NCBI GenBank assembly: GCA_029256365.1
Contig: JAQSYB010000139.1
Location: 1-5,938 of the forward strand
DNA from: Clostridia bacterium
Lineage (GTDB): Bacteria > Bacillota > Clostridia > Lutisporales > Lutisporaceae
Length of the DNA stretch: 5,938 bases
Direction: 5' to 3'
Each line of letters opens with the position of its first letter. The stretch's first letter is position 1. The notes under the pieces were generated by a model. The model made no database searches. It was not told the origin of the DNA and worked only from the letters and a program-made list of their open reading frames with translations. Shown here one piece after another: positions 5,763-5,938 of the stretch. A program made the position numbers and the translations under genes.

Positions 5763-5936
5763 ATGAAGCTTAAAAGAGCAGAGGAGATTTTCAATTCATC
5801 CGCCAAAATAGATGTGTTTTATCGCAACAGTCCAGTTTGGATAAATCATGTGGATCCAAACAAAGACAATGTAGACATAACATTGCTAGATACTCAAACT
5901 ACTCTGAATGTTCCCATTTGGGATTTAAGGGAATAG
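5763..5936 (+). CDS. sspH: Small acid-soluble spore protein, H-type (SspH family)
   Basis: A complete 57-codon gene runs from ATG at 5763 to TAG at 5934-5936, two bases before the window edge. The protein starts MKLKRAEEIFNSSAKIDVFY, contains RNSPVWINHVDPNKDN and ends NVPIWDLRE. This matches the H-type minor SASP pattern known from Bacillus SspH: an RAxEI start, a V-x-Y/F segment, VWI-x-x-V, and a final V-P/N-x-x-x-L-x-E. These proteins are made in the forespore and stored in the spore core; their precise role is less clear than that of the DNA-binding alpha/beta type. The start is supported by AAAGGGAG ending eight bases upstream and by a sigma-G-like promoter before it. It is transcribed away from the rRNA methyltransferase gene. 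The length is normal for the family and the gene appears intact. Confidence 0.88.
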   Translation: MKLKRAEEIFNSSAKIDVFYRNSPVWINHVDPNKDNVDITLLDTQTTLNVPIWDLRE

Positions 5937-5938
5937 CT

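Overview
The window looks like chromosomal DNA of an endospore-forming, AT-rich Firmicute, most likely a member of the Clostridia. The evidence is gene content: parts of a GerA-type spore germinant receptor, an H-type small acid-soluble spore protein (SASP), an XpaC-family membrane protein and a THUMP-domain rRNA methyltransferase of the RlmL/YpsC type, all with Shine-Dalgarno (SD) sites of Gram-positive style. I cannot name the species.

Left part (1-3119): a germinant-receptor locus. On the minus strand lie a C-subunit lipoprotein gene, cut by the window edge (339 down to 1), and upstream of it an A-subunit gene that is broken. The A gene survives as an N-terminal soluble part (1630-800) and a C-terminal membrane part (800-342) in another frame. 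About 40 codons that normally encode the first membrane segments are missing at the junction. The B-subunit permease gene (2019-3119) is intact and divergent on the plus strand. This resembles the gerKB / gerKA-gerKC layout of Clostridium perfringens. The divergent intergenic region (1664-2018) holds two copies of a roughly 100-base repeat, each carrying a palindromic stem-loop. A hairpin overlapping the permease stop codon probably ends transcription from both sides.

Middle part (3138-4427): an XpaC-family protein on the minus strand, then a 300-base non-coding stretch. That stretch has a small palindrome just upstream of the XpaC-like gene, an AT-rich section, two tandem 65-base repeats each folding into two stem-loops, and a strong intrinsic terminator for the next gene.

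Right part (4428-5938): the rRNA methyltransferase gene on the minus strand, an AT-rich divergent promoter region, and on the plus strand a complete 57-codon H-type SASP gene preceded by a good forespore sigma-G-like promoter.

Taken together, the receptor genes would act in spore germination and the SASP in spore DNA protection. The rRNA methyltransferase is housekeeping, and the XpaC-family protein has no firm role. With its A subunit disrupted, this receptor is probably non-functional. I see no clearly new biological system. The most notable items are the decayed receptor, the two unrelated repeat families, and the short SASP gene at the window edge.
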